Counted from the stretch's first letter, positions 22,242 to 35,055 are shown. The stretch: 64,000 nucleotides of DNA from Lantana camara (GCA_037501455.1 CM074856.1:53845001-53909000); one strand, 5' to 3'. The notes: generated from the sequence alone by a model not told the origin. Numbers and translations: made by a program.

Positions 22242-25200
22242 ATGGATCACCCTAAGAAAGGAATTGAAAGAATAGTTAATGAAGAGAATTTGTGCATACC
22301 TGATAGTGGCACAACTCACACTATTCTTAAAGACAGAAGGTTCTTTTCACAGTTAAACCCAACAAGAACCACTGTGAATACAATATCAGGTCCTTCTGAT
22401 TTGATTAAAGGAATTGGCAAGGCAAACTTTGTGTTACCAAATAGTACAAAGTTCTCAATAGAAAATGCCTTATATACGCCAAAACCCAAAAGAAACTAGT
22501 TTAGTTTCAATGATATATATTCTCATGAATATGATACTCAGTCTGGGACTGAAGGTATCGAGAAATTTATGTATCTTACGACCTGTAAATCAGGGGAGAG
22601 ATACATATTGGAAAAACTACCAATGCTCCCTTCTGGATTGCATTATACATACATAAATGTGATAGAATCACATATGGTAGTTAAAGATAAGCACATTGAT
22701 AATTCAATGCTAGATATTTGGCATGACCGGTTGGGTCATCCTGGTTCAATAATGGTGCGAAAGATCATTGAAAGTACACGTGGGCATCCATTGAGGAACC
22801 AGAAGCTTCCTCAAATGAAAAAGGATCCGTGTACAGCTTGTTCTCTTGGAAAGTTAATCCTGAGACCATCACCAGCTAAGATACAAAATGAATCACCTGC
22901 TTTTCTTGAACGTATTCAAGGTGATATATGTGGACCAATTCATCCACCATGTGGACCATTTAGATACTTTATGGTATTGATAGATGCCTCAAGTAGGTGG
23001 TCACATGTTTGCTTGCTATCAACTCGTAATGTGGCATTTGCGAGGTTGCTAGCTCAGATCATTAAATTACGAGCGCAATTTCCTGATCATACGATCAAGA
23101 AAGTTCGGCTCGATAATGCTGGTGAATTCACGTCTTAGACTTTCAATGATTATTGTATGTCAACTGGGATTGTTGTCGAACATCCAGTTGCTCATGTACA
23201 TACACAAAATGGTTTAGCTGAATCATTGATTAAACGCCTTCAGCTTATTGCTAGACCATTAATAATGAGAACAAAGCTACCAATTTCAGTTTGGGGTCAT
23301 GCAGTCTTACATGCTGAATCTTTAATTCGCATAAGACCAAGTGCTTATCATAAATACTCCCATTATCAACTTGCATTTAGGCAAGAATCGAACATATCCC
23401 ATTTGAGAATTTTTTGTTGTGCAGTGTACGTGCCTCTAGCACCACCACAACGCAGTAAAATGGGACCTCAGAGAAAGTTGGGAATTTATGTTGGCTATGA
23501 GAGCCCATCTATCATAAGATATCTTGAACCCCGAACGGGTGATGTCTTTACAGCACGCTTTGCTGATTGTCATTTCAATGAGAATGATTTCCCAACATTA
23601 GGGGGAGAAAATAAACAGCTGGAAAGAGATATTACATGGTATACACCATCATTATTGCATCTTGATCCACGCACAAAGCAGTGCGAGATGGAAGTACAAA
23701 AGATTATACATTTGCAAGGCATTGCAAATCAATTGCCAGATGCATTCACAGATATAAAAAGAGTGACTAAATCATATATACCAGCTGTTAATGCTCCTGC
23801 TCGGATTGAGGTTCCGAAAGGACAATCCGAGAAGAATGTCACTCACGAGTCTACAGCACGCCTGAAGCGTGGTAGACCAATTGGCTCTAAAGATAAAAAT
23901 CCTCGTAAAAGAAAAGGAGCAAATGTGAATAATGACCCCAATAATGAGCAAAGTGTCCCAAAAGAGACACAAAACGAGGAATGTGCCCCAGAAGAGGTAC
24001 AGAATGAGGAATGTGTCCCAGAAGAGACACAAAATGATATTAATGAGGAAATCTCAATAAATTACTTTCATTCAAGAAAGCTGTGGAATAGAAGTGATAT
24101 CAAAGTTGATGATATATTCTCTTATGCCGTAGCGCATGATATCACTCATGAAAGTGAAGATCCTGAGCCAAGATCTATCACTGAATGTCGAAATAGACAT
24201 GACTGGATAAAATGGAAAGACGCTATTCAGGCTGAATTGAATTCCCTGAATAAACGAAATGTGTTTGGACCTATTGTCCTTACTCCCGAAGGTGTGAAAC
24301 CTGTCGGATATAAATGGGTCTTCATACGAAAACGAAATGAGAAAAATGAGGTAACAAGGTATAAGGCAAGACTTGTTGCTCAGGGATTTTCTCAAAAACC
24401 TGGAATTGATTATGAGGAAACGTATTCTCCTGTCATGGATGCAAGTACGTTTCGATACTTAATCAGCCTAACAGTTTCTCAGGAACTGGAAATGCGTCTC
24501 ATGGATGTTGTTACAGCCTATTTATATGGATCACTTGATAGTGATATTTATATGAAAATCCCGGAAGGATTCAAGATGCCTGCTGCATTTGAATCAAAAC
24601 CTAAAGAGAAGTATTCGATCAGATTACAAAGGTCTCTTTATGGGTTGAAACAATCCGGGCGCATGTGGTACACTCGCTTGAGCGAATTTCTGTCAAAGAA
24701 AGGGTATGTGAATAACCCTATTTGTCCATGCGTATATATTAAGAAAACAACATCTGGATATGTGATTATCGCAGTCTATGTCGATGACTTGAACATCATT
24801 GGAACTGCTAATGAAATCCAAGAAACAGCAGTTTACTTGAAAAATGAGTTTGAAATGAAAGATCTTGGACAAACCAAATACTATCTTGGTTTGCAGATTG
24901 AGCATAAACGAAATGGAATTTTCGTTCATCAATCAACTTATACTGAAAGGGTGTTGAAACGCTTTAACATGGATAAAGCAACCCCTTTAAGCACCCCAAT
25001 GATTGGGAGATCGCTTGGTATAGAAACAGATCCTTTTCTCCCTCGCGAAGAGAACGAGGAAGTTCTCGGATCTGAGACACCATACCTCAGTGCTATTGGA
25101 GCACTTATGTATCTTGCTAATTGTACTAGACCTGACATATGTTTTGCAGTTAATTTATTAGCAAGATTCAGCTCATCCCCGACGAAAAGGCATTGGAATG

Positions 25201-25775
25201 GGATTAAACATCTATTCCGATATCTTCGAGGTACAATTGATTTGGGATTATTTTATGCTAAAAATGCAAAACAAGTTTTGGTTGGCTATGTAGAGGCAGG
25301 ATATTTATCAGATCCACACAAAGCTAGATCCCAAACAGGTTTTGTCTTCACAATTGGAGGCACTGCAATCTCATGGCGATCGCAGAAGCAAACTCTCGTT
25401 GCTACTTCCTCCAACCATGCTGAGACAATTGCACTTCATGAGGCAAGTCGAGAATGTGTTTGGTTAAGATCAGTAACACAACACATCTTGACCTCCTGCG
25501 GCGTATCAAATGATAAAAGTCCAACAACAATATATGAAGACAATGCCGCATGCATTGCTCAAATGAAGGAAGGATACATCAAAAGCGATAGAACCAAACA
25601 TATCCACCCAAAGTTCTTCCAGTTTACGCAAGATCTTGAGAAAGACGGAGAAATCAGTGTCCAGTATGTTCAATCATGTGATAACTCAGCAGATCTCTTT
25701 ACAAAGGCGCTTCCCACTACAACTTTCAAGAAACATGTTCATGACATTAGAATGCGTCATCTCCGAGACCTATGA
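22242..25775 (+). pseudogene. Copia-1 pol (protease-integrase-RT-RNase H) with two in-frame TAG codons
   Basis: One continuous frame from ATG 22242 to TGA 25773-25775, broken only by TAG at 22497-22499 and 23136-23138; no frameshift seen. Protease motif DSGTTHTILKD near codons 21-31; GAG-pre-integrase motif WHDRLGHPG about 22720; integrase core with GDICGP and the DNAGEF region about 22920-23130 (second TAG follows here, probably a lost Gln); RT with WVF, SLYGLKQSGRMW and YVDDLNIIG about 24300-24800; RNase H from about 25270 with EDNAACIAQ at about 25540. The RNase H motif expected as ADAGYLSDP reads VEAGYLSDP, so a catalytic Asp appears replaced by Glu. As written it cannot yield full Pol without readthrough. 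Confidence 0.9.
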
Positions 25776-25930
25776 GAAGATCTCACCAATGTCAACATCA
25801 GGGGGAGCCTGTGCAGCTGTACTCTTTTCCTTTTCGGGTTTTTGTCCCACTGGGTTTTTCCTGATAAGGTTTTTAATGAGGCAGCACCAAAAGCACTTAA
25901 GACACGTACAAAGAGATATCAATATTGACA

Positions 25931-25943
25931 TTTCAAGGGGGAG
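25931..25943 (+). promoter_or_regulatory. Copia-1 polypurine tract
   Basis: tttcaagggggag directly abuts the 3' LTR start at 25944; expected plus-strand primer. Confidence 0.85.
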
Positions 25944-26321
25944 TGTTGCAATATCAAAGTTTGCAGGCTTCATTTAATGAAGCCGCAATTATTGACAAAT
26001 GTGAAATGTCAATTGCATATCTACCGCAAGCTTTGGAACAATATGGAAAGCCAGCAAATACCCGGCTTATACATGGCTTTTGCAAGTTGTAGATTAACGC
26101 GGTTAAGTAACCGCGTTAATTACCCAATGTTCACATTACAATTCCCTCTTATAAATAGGGTACCTTTGCCCTCATTTTGTAGAAGTTATTAGAATAGAAT
26201 TGCATAGTTTTTCTCTCAATATGCTTTTGAGATCAAAGCAATTCATATTGCTTCCTTCAATAGAAGTTCCTCGTTTATATTTTTGAGTTGGTTCGCGTTA
26301 TTGTGATCTTATTTCGCAACA
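25944..26321 (+). repeat. Copia-1 3' LTR (378 bp)
   Basis: Same ends as the 5' LTR. Contains the near-perfect palindrome attaacgcggtta-a-gtaaccgcgttaat around 26093-26120, which is broken in the 5' LTR. TATA-like ttataaatag at 26149-26158. Confidence 0.95.
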
Positions 26322-26326
26322 CTATG
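26322..26326. repeat. Target site duplication CTATG, right of Copia-1
   Basis: Matches 9969-9973; integrase-generated 5-bp duplication. Confidence 0.93.
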
Positions 26327-26489
26327 TAATATTATTTTTTGGAGCTAATTTTGGTATAAGACACCATAACGAACGCTTCCTTACGACTTTAATGCTAACA
26401 ATTTTTGTCATAAGTGGTTCTACAAAGGTTTTTGGTTTATTATTTGTTTATTTCTTCTAGGTCAATAATTTTTGTCATAAATTTTATTA

Positions 26490-27339
26490 TTTGTTTATTT
26501 TTAAACACTCGAAAAAAAAATCTAAACAACCTCTAGAGCAAGTTAAACAAGTAATAAGCAACGATGAGAGAGCCCCGTCTTCCAATCAAACAACGAGAGA
26601 ACCACGTCTCTCAAGTAACTACGAGAGAATCTCGTCTCTCAAGCAAACCACGAGAGAACCACGTCTCTCAAACAAGCAACCACAACAGTCCAAGAAAGCA
26701 ATTAAATAAACACTCACACAAACCATCACGTAAGGGACAGGTAGAAGATATCAAATACACCAATTACTATTCATACAAAAATAATTAATACAACCAACAA
26801 TCAAATCACTTAACATCATTAAATTATTCGAATTTAAGTTGCGTGTATGCATATGCCATCAATGGTTGATGTACCGTTCACCGTTGATTGGAAATCTTTC
26901 ATGGTAGTGATCCGCTTCAACACTTGATTCGTTATTGAAGATTCCTCTAACCAAAAAATGACAGACGCTGAAGTCCCCGATATGTTCAATACTTAAATGG
27001 CCCCTCAGTCCACCTTCCACTATCGATTCTCTTATCCTAACTAAACCCGACACTTATTCCTTGTTTGTTGAATTATAAGCTTTGTCTCGAGTTTGTTGGT
27101 TATTCCTTGTTTACCCACGGTCCTCTAAATCTTCAAAATTCTATGGCACCAACATGTATCCTTCCATAGCTTGAGATTGCACTATCTTGAATCTAAATTC
27201 CTTTATATCCATGAAATCGATGTCTTAACTCCCTTCAAAGATTGACCCCCAAATTTTGTCCCGAATCCTCCTCCTAGTTGTTATCTTGATTGAAGTTCTC
27301 CTTGATCTATTCTAGTGAGTTCATATTGGTTGAAGAAGT
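26490..27339 (-). mobile_element. Decayed reverse fragment of a Gypsy-B-like internal region
   Basis: In reverse orientation this stretch carries the same hairpin repeats (26565-26670) found before the 3' LTRs of Gypsy-B. At 26835-26885 is a segment (gtgtatgcatatgccat..., accgttcacc) matching the reverse complement of 36543-36590. No open frame or LTR edge is visible; it ends at or before Copia-2. The left limit is approximate. Confidence 0.6.
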
Positions 27340-29438
27340 TGTTGGGTGGAGGGCCCAAAACAGTAGCAGTACGGGGCCGCATTTTAAAATTTTTCTTATA
27401 ATACAAATATTAAAATATTTCTAAAACATTTTAATACAATAGCGGAAGACTAGCCGGATCTACTTAAGTATATACATGCGATTGATAATAAATTTTAAAT
27501 CACTAAGCAGATAAATATCTAACATGCTATAACACTTAAGAGCATATAATTCATCATGCTTAAAATGATATAACTGTAACATATTACCGTACTACAAATA
27601 TAGCTATCTAACGGTATTTTTCCATCTCCTTTCCCTTTTGTGAGACCGGTAGAGCTTCCCCGCAATATCCCCGGAGAAACCCTCGGAGTGTGGGCTCCGA
27701 AAGTATTTCTCTAAATACTAGAGAAAATAAATTTTAAACTAGAAAACCCTTTTCAGGGTATAAACACCTAATTAAAATTAATTTCAAAATAATAAGGAAT
27801 TAATTAGGAGAAAAGGGATATGGTTTCAAAGCCAAAAGTTCAGCCAAAACCTCTCCCAAACTTGTGTGGAAAAATGAGGAGCCAAGCCCTCTATTTATAG
27901 GGGCAAAATTGAGGGTAAAATAGTAATTTTACCCCCCCTCCCCCCTTGCGTAGCCAACTTGGATGCAACTTGTGAATATACCACGTGATAGATCTCGTCA
28001 ACACGAGTCCAACGTCGCCAGACACTCGCCGATCGGAGCTCTCACGCACCGTCACGCGTAGCCAGAAGGTGGCGCGTGTGTTACACACGCTGCCTAGGGT
28101 TTTTGGGCTTGAACCGGTCTGATCGAACCCGGTTAGGTCCAGTTCGACACGTGGCCTATCCCGGTTCTACCACGTGCCCAGTTTGACCCGACCTTATCCG
28201 TTGACCCGTATCCTGACCCGTTGACCGGCCCGGACCAAATCCAATCTGGACCGTCTGTGTGGGCTGACGCGATGCAATCTCCGCTGTACACGTGGCGGGC
28301 CACTTGGCGCCCAGTCAGTGCCATGTCATCAAAAAAATATTTTTTTTAATGAAAAACTTTATTTTCTCCAAAATAAAATTTTGGGTATTTCCAACTCTTT
28401 GGAGCTTGATTTATTTTCTTAAAATAAATCCCTTGACTATTTTCAAACATTTTGAAAATTCATTTCTCTTTCTCCTTTAATATTTTCTCTTCGAGTTTTC
28501 AATTGGGGCTTGCAGGAGTACCTGCAGGACTAATTAATTTTAGCTCCAAACGGGTTAATATATTATCATCTCAGGATAGTAATTAATTACCGTTTAACAA
28601 TATTTAATTCCACTAAATAAATATTGTTGCACTCTAAAATTAATTATATTATTCACGAATTTATCGATCTAGAATAATTTTGCATTTTACTCCTCCGTGT
28701 AGATATCCACGAAAAATAAATTACAACTACTATCATTTATTTTTCATCTCTAATCTGAAATTTATTAATTTGCCATTAGTCCAAATTCTCTGTATGTGAA
28801 ACACATTCAACATATAACTTCGGTGACATATCACGCGAAGTGCTTTGGCCAAAGTCTTAATTGAAACTTTTACAAATCTATTTCAGGGATATCTTTTACC
28901 TTCCAGCAAGGCCACAGGTTCCTCGATCAATATAACTCTTTAGCACATTTCATATTATCACCGAAAGTACAAAGTATTTTGGCCACCGTTACCAAGACCT
29001 CACTTCTGAGTATATTACAGTGACTAACACTACATCCCTAAAGCCGAGATATTGTTTGGATTAAAGTACAATGTTTCCCGAGATTTTATTCATTTTAGAT
29101 AGCAGTATAAAATGAATAATCTCAGTGGTCCAGTTCGATGTTTCCAATCCCATTGAAAATCATCAACGTGTTATAATTGGAATCACCATTCCCTATGGCG
29201 AAAGACTAATCATCTTATATAACCACGTTATATCTTGATAAGAACATATTCTTATCTTACCGACTAGAACTTTAATGACACATGATTTCGGTATTCAAAG
29301 TCTTTTCCTATGAAACACATTTCATATAAGAATACCACCACACGCCATTAATTATTAATATGTGAAATACTCACAACTTGTTGTAAATTCATTTTAATTA
29401 ATTCAACAAATTGAATTTTCAGGGCACTATTCCCAACA
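27340..29438 (-). repeat. Copia-2 3' LTR (about 2.1 kb)
   Basis: Plus-strand ends tgttgggtgg...attcccaaca, a TGTTGGG/CCCAACA terminal pair. A TATA-like ctataaatag is on the minus strand at 27891-27900. The other LTR lies beyond 64000, so length and TSD cannot be confirmed. Confidence 0.75.
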
Positions 29439-29453
29439 ATCTCCCACTTGTCC
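29439..29453 (-). promoter_or_regulatory. Copia-2 polypurine tract
   Basis: The coding strand reads GGACAAGTGGGAGAT immediately before TGTTGGG, the common plant Copia polypurine tract and LTR junction. Confidence 0.8.
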
Positions 29454-30724
29454 TAAATTCAATTCGGCCATACGTCTAAGTCTTATTCCTTTCACACGAG
29501 TGTCAAAACTCGTTTTGCACTCTTTTACGCCAATACTTTGGTGAAGGAATCTATTAGATGTTTCTCTGAGTCAACAACTACGAAATCATAAAGCCAATAC
29601 TTCTAACTGGGTGCTTCTCAAGCTACCATGTATTTGGCTTTTATGAAGAAGTAAGCAATGTGAGTCTGCTTAACATTCCCCAATTAATGGTTGCTCTTTC
29701 TAGAGTAAACACGTATTCTGATGTCAAACATCTAGAATACAAATCAGATTGTAAATCTGAATCTGTGTACTCTATTGAAATGAGCACATCACTATGGTTG
29801 ACTAGCATATAATATTGAGTTCTTATCAAGTACTCCAATATATGCTTTTACTATAACCCAATGTCAGATTCTAGGGTTTGACTAATATCTGCTGACTTAG
29901 ACCTAATTCATAATAGACATCTGGCCTTGTACATAATATGACATACATAAAGTTTCCACTGCGGAACTCTAATCATGTCTTCTATCTCTTCAGTTGTCTC
30001 AGGACACTGATCCCTAGATAGATAAATTCCATATCTAAAAGGTAATGAACCTTTCTTGGAATTTATCATATTATACCTTACCAGTATCTTATCTATATAT
30101 GCATCTTGTAATAAACCAATCTTCTTATTCTTATGATCACGACGAAAGTCTGATCCTTAGAATAACATTGGTTTCACTTAGGTTTTACGTGTCAAACTGA
30201 TTTGACATCCGAATCTTGACCATTGATAAAATTCTTGCATCATTCCCCATGAGCAAAATATTGTTTACGTACAAAATGAAAATGTTACAACATTATCATG
30301 ATGTTATTTTGTACACTCATGATTCATCGGGCAATTGCACAAATCGAAAGAATTTAAATTGCCTCTTTAATTCTGATGTTTCATGATTCAGACGCTTGCT
30401 TAAGATCACAAAATGATCTACTAAATTTGCATACTTATATGCACCTGATTTCTAGCTGTGAAGCCTTCAGGTTATGCCATGTTTTTCTTCTTGAAGGTGC
30501 CCGTTCAAGAACATAGTCTTTACATCCATTTGTCAAATCTCATAATCAAAATGAGAAACAATGGAGAGGAGAGTTCTTATAGACTTAAGCCCTGCTATAG
30601 GCGAGAAGATCTCATAAATGATTTCTTCTTTGTGGGTAAAACCCTTTGCAGTAAGCTTTGCTTTAGAGTCTCTAATTTTTCATCCATTTCTCCTTTTATT
30701 TTCTTGTAGAACCCAATTGCATCT
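29454..30724 (-). pseudogene. Copia-2 pol C-terminal remnant (RT to RNase H)
   Basis: Heavily mutated minus-strand Copia RT/RNase H; no long frame survives. The assignment rests on position between the polypurine tract and the RT junction at 30724, and on short phrases at the junction. Gypsy-B cuts it at CATCT. Confidence 0.65.
30720..30724. repeat. Target site duplication CATCT, left of Gypsy-B
   Basis: Matches 49319-49323; removing the insert plus one copy restores the Copia-2 RT frame. Confidence 0.92.
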
Positions 30725-33700
30725 TGTGACACCCCGTATTTTCAAGTTGCTCAGGTACGTGCGCCACACGTGAGAGTTTGAGGGTTAGGAACTTTATTTT
30801 CCTTTGTATGTGTATTTAATTTCAATTTTTGATTATGTGACTTATATGATTTAATTGACTATGTTATTTAAATTCGTTTTACAATATGCTTGCTTGCTAA
30901 TTAAATGTTTTATTTCGTTCACGTACTTATTTGGAATTATATGAAATCCTTGGACTCAATTGGACTTTGATTTGAACCCAATTTCTCACCTAGCAAACCA
31001 TGAGGGCCTATTCAGATCACCTAAATTCTCAAAGGACTTGATGACAAATTTTCTTCCTTTTCTTTCTTGCTTTCACGAGATGTATGTATATACATACACA
31101 TTTCTTCCTTTCCTTCATTTCATGAACACAAACACAAAACAAACTCTTCCATTTCTCTCCCTCTCCATTCGGTCCAAGTGAGGAAGCAAGAGGCCAAGTA
31201 TTTTCTTCCATTTTCTTCAAGGAATCAAGCTCAAGATCCTCTTCTCTTCTTTCCCTTCATTTTCTTCCATTTCCAAGGTATGGTTTGTTAGGTGTGGGAT
31301 TGATATCTTAAGGGTTTGTTAGGGTTTTATGAATTGTATGAACTCTTTGAACCAAGATGCATTATTTGTGAAGTATATGAGTTGATTGATGCATATATAT
31401 CAACAATTACATGGAACTTGAAGCATAGACGATCATCTACATTTTCAAGGGTTTTCTTGGCATATTTGATTGTATCAAAACAAGTTTCTTCGGGTTTATA
31501 TGTTGTCTAATTGATGTATATAAGTCTTATACATGTTATGTGATTGTTTTTAGTGTGTTTGATGCCTTGGTTTAGTGTTGGAGTGAGCTTGGAAGCCATT
31601 CCCGTGAACCCCCCTGTTTTTCCCTGTTATTTTTCCCCCAGCGGCTTCCCAAATACCCATTTGGCCCCTTAGTTCAATCACCAAAAGCCCGTTTACGAAC
31701 CTACTGCCTCACCCGAGCCTTTTCAAACGCCCGTTTAGGTTTCCAGGCCATTTTACAAACCCCCGTTTACCACTCAAAGGAACTCCGATTGACCTGATTT
31801 TTGAACCTACGAAAACCTATTGAAGTCTAAAATATTCTACAATTAGAATCACCTCAATATATTTTCTCATTTGTGAAATATAATCAATTCGTTTTGGTGT
31901 CACCACTTCACCAACCATCTGCATTCACTCAATTTTGAGCTTGTGCCATTTCCTCTTCGTTTTGAACTAGAATACGAGCCATATATCATTGGAAAGATCT
32001 ATTTGTCTGCTTTCATATCCAACAAAAAAAACTCCATTTCAATTTCTAGAACTCAAGATATTCCTGTTTTTCCATAGCTTGTACATTTCCGAACATTGTC
32101 AACTCTTGCTAAACTTCGCCAAAACCTTTCTTCTTACATTCCTTTCACCCCTTTGACTCCCTTATGTGAATTATATGAGTTGTATGCTTACTTAATTGTT
32201 AATTATGCTCTTATGTGACACTCCATGCTTCATAATTGCTTTTATATGACTTATATACATAATAACTTGTTTTATGACTCGTAATGTGCCATAAGACTTG
32301 TTTATGCATGAACATGGGGTATCACGTATTTAATTGGCTACTTGAATGCATTTTAATCTAAGTGTGCATTTCATCATAGCTTATGCATCTTCTACATTTG
32401 TCGTGCGTCATATTTGGTCCATATAGAGTCTAAGTCTTGGGCTTTCGTGATTTCTTTTCAGACGAGGTTGCAGGTGTCGAGCCCGAGGCCTAGCTTTGTC
32501 CGCTTTCACTCTTTTCTTTTCAAGCACAAGGTGAGGTTTAGGAATTTGTATAGTTATCGACCTAAAGCCTTTATGTGACGTTTTCGAGCCTCGCATGTGA
32601 TTATATATGATATATATAATTAAATAAGTGTTGATTATGATATGTTTATGACCTTGTGAAACAAGTTAGATTTGAAAAGGGTAATTATGTAGGCCTATGT
32701 AAGTTATTTTTAAAGAATCGTTTATGTTTAAGTTTGGTAGCGAGTTATGGCATGAATGAAAGGTTATGTGAATGTTAAAGTAACGGGGCCCTAGGAGCTA
32801 TGGGTAAGGAGCCCTCGGGACGGTATTAGGCCATCGAGGTAAAGCCTGTGCATAGTCTCCATCCGGAGTATCACGTGCGCCTCGGGAGCTAAGGAAAGCG
32901 TGATATTTCGATGCCTTCGGTATAAAAGCCGGGGAGGACATGTTGTGGGTTAGCTACCCCACGTGAGTTGGTTAAAGTTATAGATGGTTAGGGCCGCGCG
33001 TGGCTCTTCCTTCAAAGGTGTGATGGTTGGATTTGTTTCTGAATTTTCTATATTATTATAATCTAAGAAGTAATGCTTGGAAGCTCGTACTCGCCGAGCA
33101 TGTGTTATAATTGGACATAGGAAATATGAATCGAAATAGAGTTTATGAAAATGACTTCTAAGTATATATGTAAGTTGTTTGAAACGTTTTGGCGTGCAAA
33201 ACCTATTTCCGGTTCATAAGTCCACCTTTTGATAAGTGTTTTGCTCTATATATATTTAGGGTGCGGGTATGCGTTAGCCCCCTCATTCAGTCAGTTGACT
33301 GACCCCCTCATTTTATCTTTTAGTTGTAGGTACTTTTGGTGTGAGCTGGGCGGAGAGGTGTGTCGTTTGAGTCGAGCTTGTCATTTTAGGTCTTGTTGGG
33401 ATGCTTAGGTCTGCATACACTTTCTTCTATGTATAATTATGTCTTGCATACTTGAAAGATTTAAATATTTAGTTTTGTTGAGGCCGTGTGGGCCATTGTA
33501 CGGGTTGTTATATGTTGGTATCAATATGTAAATATGATATACGTACATGTGTTGGTACCTACAAGCATCTATGTATGCATAATTACTTGCTTTGGATTAT
33601 TTTGTTTTCTAGCTTCCGCGCTCTTTGAGTCATTTTGGTTAGCTCCGCCTAGCTTAGTAAGTTAGTTGGTCTCCCGTTCGCTAAGGTTCGAATTCGGGTA

Positions 33701-33770
33701 CGGACTTTCCACTTCGTAACCGGGTTTGGATCTTGGTGCGGGGATGTGGTCCATACGTTGGGGTACTACA
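30725..33770 (+). repeat. Gypsy-B LTR1 (3046 bp)
   Basis: tgtgacacc...ggtactaca. More diverged from LTR2 and LTR3 than they are from each other at several sites checked by eye. Contains tcagtcagttgactga near 33287-33302, shared with the other LTRs. Confidence 0.92.
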
Positions 33771-33778
33771 TCCGTAAG

Positions 33779-33791
33779 TGGTATTAGAGCC
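33779..33791 (+). promoter_or_regulatory. Gypsy-B primer binding site, internal 1
   Basis: tggtattagagcc, the tRNA-iMet complement with one C-to-T mismatch, eight bases after LTR1. The same mismatch is at 42966-42978. Confidence 0.8.
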
Positions 33792-34041
33792 CCAGGTTGC
33801 AAAACCGGGGTTTGGTGTCTTGTTGTGTCGGTCTAGGTCGAACGACATAGGATAATTTGATTATGTAGACATATGCATCACGATTTGCTAAGCTATGCAT
33901 TTGAAATTTCTATCAGTTTGTTGAATTTATTCTACGTGATGCATTACATTTCCTTGATGTTCTATCTTAATTTATTATGTGACATAACCACTTACTAATC
34001 TGCATGCATATATCTACATTAAAGTTATTGAGATTTTCAGG

Positions 34042-35055
34042 ATGCCGCCACGTCGACGACATCACCATCAATCTTTACACCAATATCCGCACAACCAAGG
34101 ACAGTCATCAATCGAGTCGCCACCTATGAATTCAATAGCAATCCTATACCGAGAATTTAGAACCTTTAATCCTCTGTGATTCGGGGGAGAAGATGAAATT
34201 CGGGCAGGAGAATAGCTCTCGGAGATAGAGAGTATATTTGAAGTGTGGCCATGCAACCCTCAAAACATGGCCTGTCTTGTTACACTACTTCTACACGGAC
34301 AATCGAAGCAATGGTGGTTAGAGGTTGGTCAATAATTAGGGACAACAAGCGAGGAGTGGATATGGGACGTGTTCGTCCAGGAATTTAGAAAGAGGTACAT
34401 GCCGTGTGCTATACAAGAACAAAGGTTTGAGGAATTCTTTTCACTGAAACAAGGAGATAAGACGGTCATGGAATATATGGAATAGTTCGAGAGAGTAGGC
34501 ATGTTTGTGCCCCGTAGTATGGGCAACGACAGGATGAAGGCTAGGCACTTTGTGGATGGCCTCCGGGAAGAATTCAAGGAGGTTTTAACTGAAGAAGATA
34601 TGAGCACGTAGGATAAGGTCACAGAGAGGGTTTTAAGGGTTGAAGCTTCGATCCTAGCAAAAGGAAAAGAAGAAGAGGTATCGGGGCCTAGATTTGAGCC
34701 GAAATTATGCTCAAATATACCAGTGAAAAAAAAACCCCATCAACCTAGAACTCGAGCCAAGAGAATCCGTGGAAAGGGACACAAGCTCGAGAATACTTCG
34801 AAGTTGGGGAAAAGGGCACAACTGTGCACTTATTATGGAGGGACCACCCATACCTATGAAAAATGTTGGGACAGATTAATGATGTGCTATGTTTGCGGAT
34901 CATCGGAGCTCAAGATCTCCGATCGTGATCGATTAAAAGCTAACAAGCAACAAATTCGGGGTCAACAACTTCAAATTGGATATCAATTCGGACATAAAAA
35001 TCGAGGTAATAGCATTCATGGCACGTGCATTCATACTACATTTAAGAATTTGTAA
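34042..35055 (+). pseudogene. Gypsy-B gag, copy 1 (five nonsense codons)
   Basis: One phase is preserved for 338 codons from ATG 34042, with stops at 34177 (TGA), 34213 (TAG), 34333 (TAA), 34483 (TAG) and 34609 (TAG) and no frameshift. The TAA at codon 98 is shared with copy 2. Retrotransposon-gag core, basic linker, then two degenerate zinc knuckles near 34826-34925: CTYYGGTTHTYEKC has Tyr for the second Cys, and CYVCGSSELKISDR has lost His and the last Cys. Non-functional. Confidence 0.85.

Larger units (their letters stand above)
9974..26321 (+). mobile_element. Copia-1 LTR retrotransposon, interrupted by Gypsy-A
   Basis: Ty1/copia element with LTRs 9974-10334 and 25944-26321 (TG...CA ends), flanked by the 5-bp target duplication CTATG at 9969-9973 and 26322-26326. 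Excluding Gypsy-A and its duplicated AAGAT, it is about 6.57 kb. Order: LTR, leader, gag, protease, integrase, RT, RNase H, polypurine tract, LTR. The RT-after-integrase order and the YVDD motif define Copia. Two in-frame TAG codons in pol and an altered RNase H residue make it non-autonomous. By eye the LTRs differ by two substitutions plus one 17-bp gap, so the insertion is recent. Confidence 0.95.

Noticed and set aside
26491..26788. Frames with repeated REPRLS-type units
   Set aside because: Reverse-strand translation of the GAGAGAC hairpin array in a decayed Gypsy fragment.
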